A program made the position numbers and the translations under genes. DNA of 64,000 bases from Anopheles merus (Eukaryota > Arthropoda > Insecta > Diptera > Culicidae). Positions 60,810 to 64,000 of the stretch are shown here, in pieces (within the stretch, counting starts at the first letter, position 1; each line of letters begins with the position of its first letter). Where the stretch lies: NCBI RefSeq assembly GCF_017562075.2, contig NC_054081.1, positions 26,025,909 to 26,089,908 of the forward strand. The letters run 5' to 3'. The notes beneath the pieces were generated by a model that ran no database searches, was not told the DNA's origin, and saw only the letters and a list, made by a program, of their open reading frames with translations.

Positions 60810-61667
60810 GTGGAGACTACGGGAACCATCTTCTATAAGTCAACCCAGATCCTGGCATACGCTGATGATATAGACATCATTGGTCTGCGGCTCTCCTATA
60901 TAGCAGAAGCCTACCAAGGGATCGAGCAGGCGGCAGAGAGCCTCGGATTGCAGATAAACGAGGCAAAGACCAAACTGATGGTGGCAACATCAGCGGGCCC
61001 ACCAACAAATAATCAGAATCTACGTAGGCGTGACGTGCAGATAGGTGAACGCACTTTTGAAGTCGTCCCACAATTCACCTATCTTGGGTCAAAGGTCAGC
61101 AACGACAACAGCATGGAAGCTGAGTTGCGCGCAAGGATGCTGGCTGCCAACCGGTCATTCTACAGCCTGAAAAATCAGTTCACCTCAAAGAACCTGTCGC
61201 GACGGACGAAGCTGGGACTATATAATACCTATATAGTACCAGTACTCACATACGCCTCTGAGACATGGACACTGTCCAAATCTGACGAAACCCTCTTAGC
61301 CGCGTTCGAGAGGAAGATGCTCAGAAGGATACTTGGCCCCATATGTGTGGAAGGACAATGGAGGAGCCGCTATAATGACGAGCTATACGAGATGTACGGC
61401 GACCTCACTGTCGTACAGCGTATAAAGCTCGCCTGGCTCCGGTGGGCTGGCCATGTTATACGCATGGAAACGGACGACCCAGCCCGTAAAGTCTTTTTAG
61501 GCCGTCCACAAGGACAGAGGAGGCGTGGTAGGCCCAAATTGAGGTGGCAAGATGGCGTGGAGGCGTCCGCCATTAAGGCCGGGATAACGGACTGGCAGAC
61601 GAAGGCGCGAGACCGTGAGCGGTTTCGGACACTCCTGAGGCAGGCCAAGACCGCAAAGCGGTTGTAG
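60810..61667 (+). CDS. RTE-type LINE RT palm and C-terminal domain
   Basis: 285 residues open, including QILAYADDIDIIGLRLSYIA (catalytic Asp pair), VPQFTYLGSKVSNDNSMEAE, YASETWTLSKSDETLLAAFE, LAWLRWAGHVIRMETDD and the terminal RLLRQAKTAKRL-like end. This is the best preserved segment of the family here. Upstream frame breaks mean it is not a complete protein. Confidence 0.88.
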   Translation: METTGTIFYKSTQILAYADDIDIIGLRLSYIAEAYQGIEQAAESLGLQINEAKTKLMVATSAGPPTNNQNLRRRDVQIGERTFEVVPQFTYLGSKVSNDNSMEAELRARMLAANRSFYSLKNQFTSKNLSRRTKLGLYNTYIVPVLTYASETWTLSKSDETLLAAFERKMLRRILGPICVEGQWRSRYNDELYEMYGDLTVVQRIKLAWLRWAGHVIRMETDDPARKVFLGRPQGQRRRGRPKLRWQDGVEASAIKAGITDWQTKARDRERFRTLLRQAKTAKRL

Positions 61668-61698
61668 TGCCGGATAAGTAAGTAAGTAATTGAAAAGA

Positions 61699-62265
61699 TT
61701 AAAAAATTGCTTTGATTTGCCATACAAGCTCTATCAATTAAATGAATAACGGTTTTTGATACGGCAGCAACGAGTAGGTGTGAGGCGCTACTTAAATTGT
61801 AACGGATTGTTTCATTTGCAACGGCTAAGTTTGAGAGAAAATTCAAACTATTGTAACTTATCGTATGAAATCACGATCGCTGGACTAAATAAACATACAT
61901 TTTTGGGAACGGTCCGTTTTTAAGCTAATCGATAACCGTAAACAGCGACAAGCGACGGGACAAGCGTAGGGCAATAAAAATCTTCTTATAGTTGGTACGT
62001 ACGGCGTGTGGAAAGAAATTAGGAGAAAATGCATGATGGACGAAAACGTCCTCGAATACTTCACATGAACTGAATAGAACAGTTAATTTTCGATTGTATT
62101 TTAGTAAGTATTAAAATATGTAAGATTGAAATAAGTATTTACGTTGATCGATACCGCTTTTACGAGGTCGGATTTTCTAGGTAAATCATTTGAAAAATAG
62201 AAAAAAAAACTAGACATAGTGGTAACACCCACACATATAAAAATAAATTTATTGTATGTATCCAC
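61699..62265. other. Stretch without recognised features
   Basis: AT-rich intergenic-type DNA, no supported ORF. Confidence 0.5.
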
Positions 62266-62269
62266 CTAT

Positions 62270-62482
62270 CTTCTTCTTGTTCTTCAACGACCGACAACCT
62301 CTGTCGGTGAAGGCCTGCCTGTACCCACTAGTGAAGTGTGATATTGGCTTTCAGTGACTTATTGTTACCATAGCAGGATAGTCAATGCTACGGTATGGGG
62401 ACACGGTCTATTCGGGGCTTGAAACCATGACAGGCATGTTGTTACGTCGTACGAGTTGACGACTGTACCACCAGACCGGACC
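62270..62482 (-). mobile_element. tRNA-derived SINE (SINE200 type)
   Basis: On the minus strand: GTCCGGTCTGGTGGTACAGT, A-box CAGTCGTCAACTCG, B-box GGTTTCAAGCCCC, TATGGTAACAATAAGTCACT and an end in GAACAAGAAGAAG. Nearly complete. ATAGGT occurs at both sides but not directly at the 5' edge, so the target duplication is unresolved. Confidence 0.88.
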
Positions 62483-63255
62483 CTTATCTTACCTATAGGT
62501 ATCAATAAACTTAATAAAAAACGTAAAAACTTTAAAAGTATTAAAATAAATAAATCCACGCATTCAGTGAGAAACAGCCGAGTGAGACTTGACTGTTATT
62601 AATGTTTTTGTACTCCCTTTTGATTCATTTGTTCCTCCCGTATGGTGAGGGGGAGGGAGATTAGGCAATGGAAATAACATATTTTTCACTTCATTTTTCA
62701 TGAAGAGCAGGACATTGCAGAACCTGAATTATTTTCTTTTGCTAGCTTTTTCATTCTTTCATTATCGGTCTGTGCATTTTCCAAAACTCATGGCATTGTC
62801 AAATGGTTAAATATTTTAAATATAATTTTTTCCCAAAAATATTTTGCACCATTTACTTTGCATCAAGCGGAGTTAAAATAAGAATCAACTTTTATTGTGT
62901 ACAGTGTGAATGAAATCAGACAAAAATTAGGGAAACCTCCATCATAAAGTCGCCGCTCGTCCGTGAAGGATGACTATCCTAAAGACTTTGCTATAATGAA
63001 TACTTGATTCCTTGAAATTTTACACTCTTCATGTGGTTTTCGTATGAACATAATCCATTAAGGCAGTAAATATTTTAAAAATTCCTTTGTTACAGGAAAG
63101 AACACTATTACAAAACCAAACACTCCATAACGGCATTTCAAACTAAGCAGTTGTCTAGAAAAGAGACTAGTTACCAAAAAAAAAAATAGTTAACGGGATA
63201 TCAGTGAATAAATAAAAAAACAAATTTGTTTTTGAATAAAAATTAGCTAATTGCT
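62483..63255. other. Stretch without recognised features
   Basis: AT-rich DNA; no domain-bearing ORF. Confidence 0.5.
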
Positions 63256-63261
63256 TTTTCT

Positions 63262-63425
63262 TTAGTACACCAACAACCGTTCTTGGTTCTTGGTGTGCCT
63301 ATAAAATTTGTGGGTTTGGATTTCCTTTATTTACTTTTTACCCATAGCAGAATTTTCTGTCCTTCATATGGGGACACGGTCCATTCGGGGCTTGAACCCA
63401 TGACGGGCATGTTAAGTCATATGAG
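63262..63425 (-). mobile_element. Degraded SINE of the same type
   Basis: CATATGGGGACACGGTCCAT, then GGGGCTTGAACCCATGACGG and GCATGTTAAGTCATATGA match the B-box half of the SINE. CCAACAACCGTTCTTGG at 63270-63286 matches its 3' half. The A-box end is missing and the middle is changed. Confidence 0.7.
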
Positions 63426-64000
63426 ATGAGGAATGAGGCACCAAAACGGCACTAAAGCTAGTTGCTAATTGCTTAATATATGTAATCCATAACCAAATTT
63501 TCCATTTTTTCTTACACTTAAACAACATACCAATATTTGCGTAGTCTTTGCAAATAGAACGCTGAGTTTTCAAAATCGAAAACTTCGAAATCGGTTGCTC
63601 TTCCTGCTACAAAGACTTGTATCATTGACTCCCGGCTATTTTCGCAGAAGAAATATATGTATGATACCATGATTTCTTGACCATGCTTTTGAACATTTAC
63701 ATACTCAACACTATAAAAAATTTTAAGTCAAAATCTTAACAGCAATCATGGAACTTAGGTTTTCTATAAATCAAATATTATATATATCGATATATGCCAC
63801 ACTCGATTTACGCGATTTTACTAAATGAACAGTTCTTTGAACAAATTGTACTGGTTTGACACGTCAAATGCAAAATAAATTCCCTTTCGGTCAAACAGCT
63901 ACTCAATTGTAATCAGTTGGAATCAGTTGCAGTTTAAATCAGATGAAAAAACTTAAAAGGTGGTCAAAACCTACCACATCATCAAAACCTACCTACCAAA
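63426..64000. other. Stretch without recognised features
   Basis: AT-rich; a short CCTAC(C/A) repeat closes the window. Confidence 0.5.

Larger units (their letters stand above)
59527..61685 (+). mobile_element. RTE-type LINE, 5'-truncated copy with 13 bp target duplications
   Basis: The copy begins in the linker after the endonuclease and runs through RT to the 3' end ATAAGTAAGTAA. Its exact 13 bp flanks show a single clean insertion. It provides the uninterrupted reference for the copy broken by the hAT at 6241-13633, and for the deleted RT region of that copy. Confidence 0.92.

Overview
This window reads as repeat-dense, gene-free DNA of an Anopheles mosquito. The best organism clue is a tRNA-derived SINE that I recognise from memory as the SINE200 type of Anopheles. 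It occurs two or three times in good shape and twice as a degraded relative. The rest of the repertoire also fits a mosquito: Ty3/gypsy elements, an env-bearing errantivirus-like element, R1-, RTE-, CR1/Jockey-type LINEs, hAT and PIF-like DNA transposons, and many short inverted-repeat elements. I found no convincing host gene.

Layout. 1-627: open gag-like frame running off the left edge. 983-4800: two Ty3/gypsy elements on the minus strand, the younger one with a tRNA-Pro-type primer site. 4834-22411: one R1-clade LINE (minus) split by two nested insertions. One is an RTE-type LINE (5781-15557), itself split by a 7.4 kb hAT transposon (6241-13633). The other is a CR1/Jockey-type LINE (17103-21681), itself split by a 1.65 kb non-autonomous hAT (18661-20309). 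23.8-30.1 kb: SINEs, an old LINE and small MITEs. 30.4-33.5 kb: a gypsy pol remnant between two inverted arms, an AT tract and a tandem dimer. 35.3-35.9 kb: a LINE endonuclease relic. 36.6-39.5 kb: a nest of one ~351 bp MITE inserted repeatedly into itself, including a perfect 504 bp palindrome. 42.4-44.5 kb: a second, rearranged relative of the 7.4 kb hAT carrying two identical copies of the same MITE. 44.5-48.8 kb: one LINE inside another. 49.1-52.6 kb: Jockey-type remnants split by a fold-back MITE and an RTE fragment. 52.6-59.0 kb: errantivirus-like gag-pol-env with a 3' LTR start. 59.5-61.7 kb: RTE copy with clear target duplications. 62.3 kb to the end: SINE copies and unidentified AT-rich DNA.

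How it works together. Nothing here forms a host pathway; the order is an insertion history. Paralogous empty sites inside the window date several insertions directly (RTE copy versus hAT, hAT copy versus MITE, MITE versus MITE). The two strongest candidates for something undescribed are (i) the hAT element, whose ~2 kb inverted arms hold a GTGCGAAAAGTGC-type satellite, a GA/CT tract and part of the transposase gene, and (ii) the CCCGC...GCGGG MITE, which duplicates 2 bp of unspecific sequence and nests in itself.
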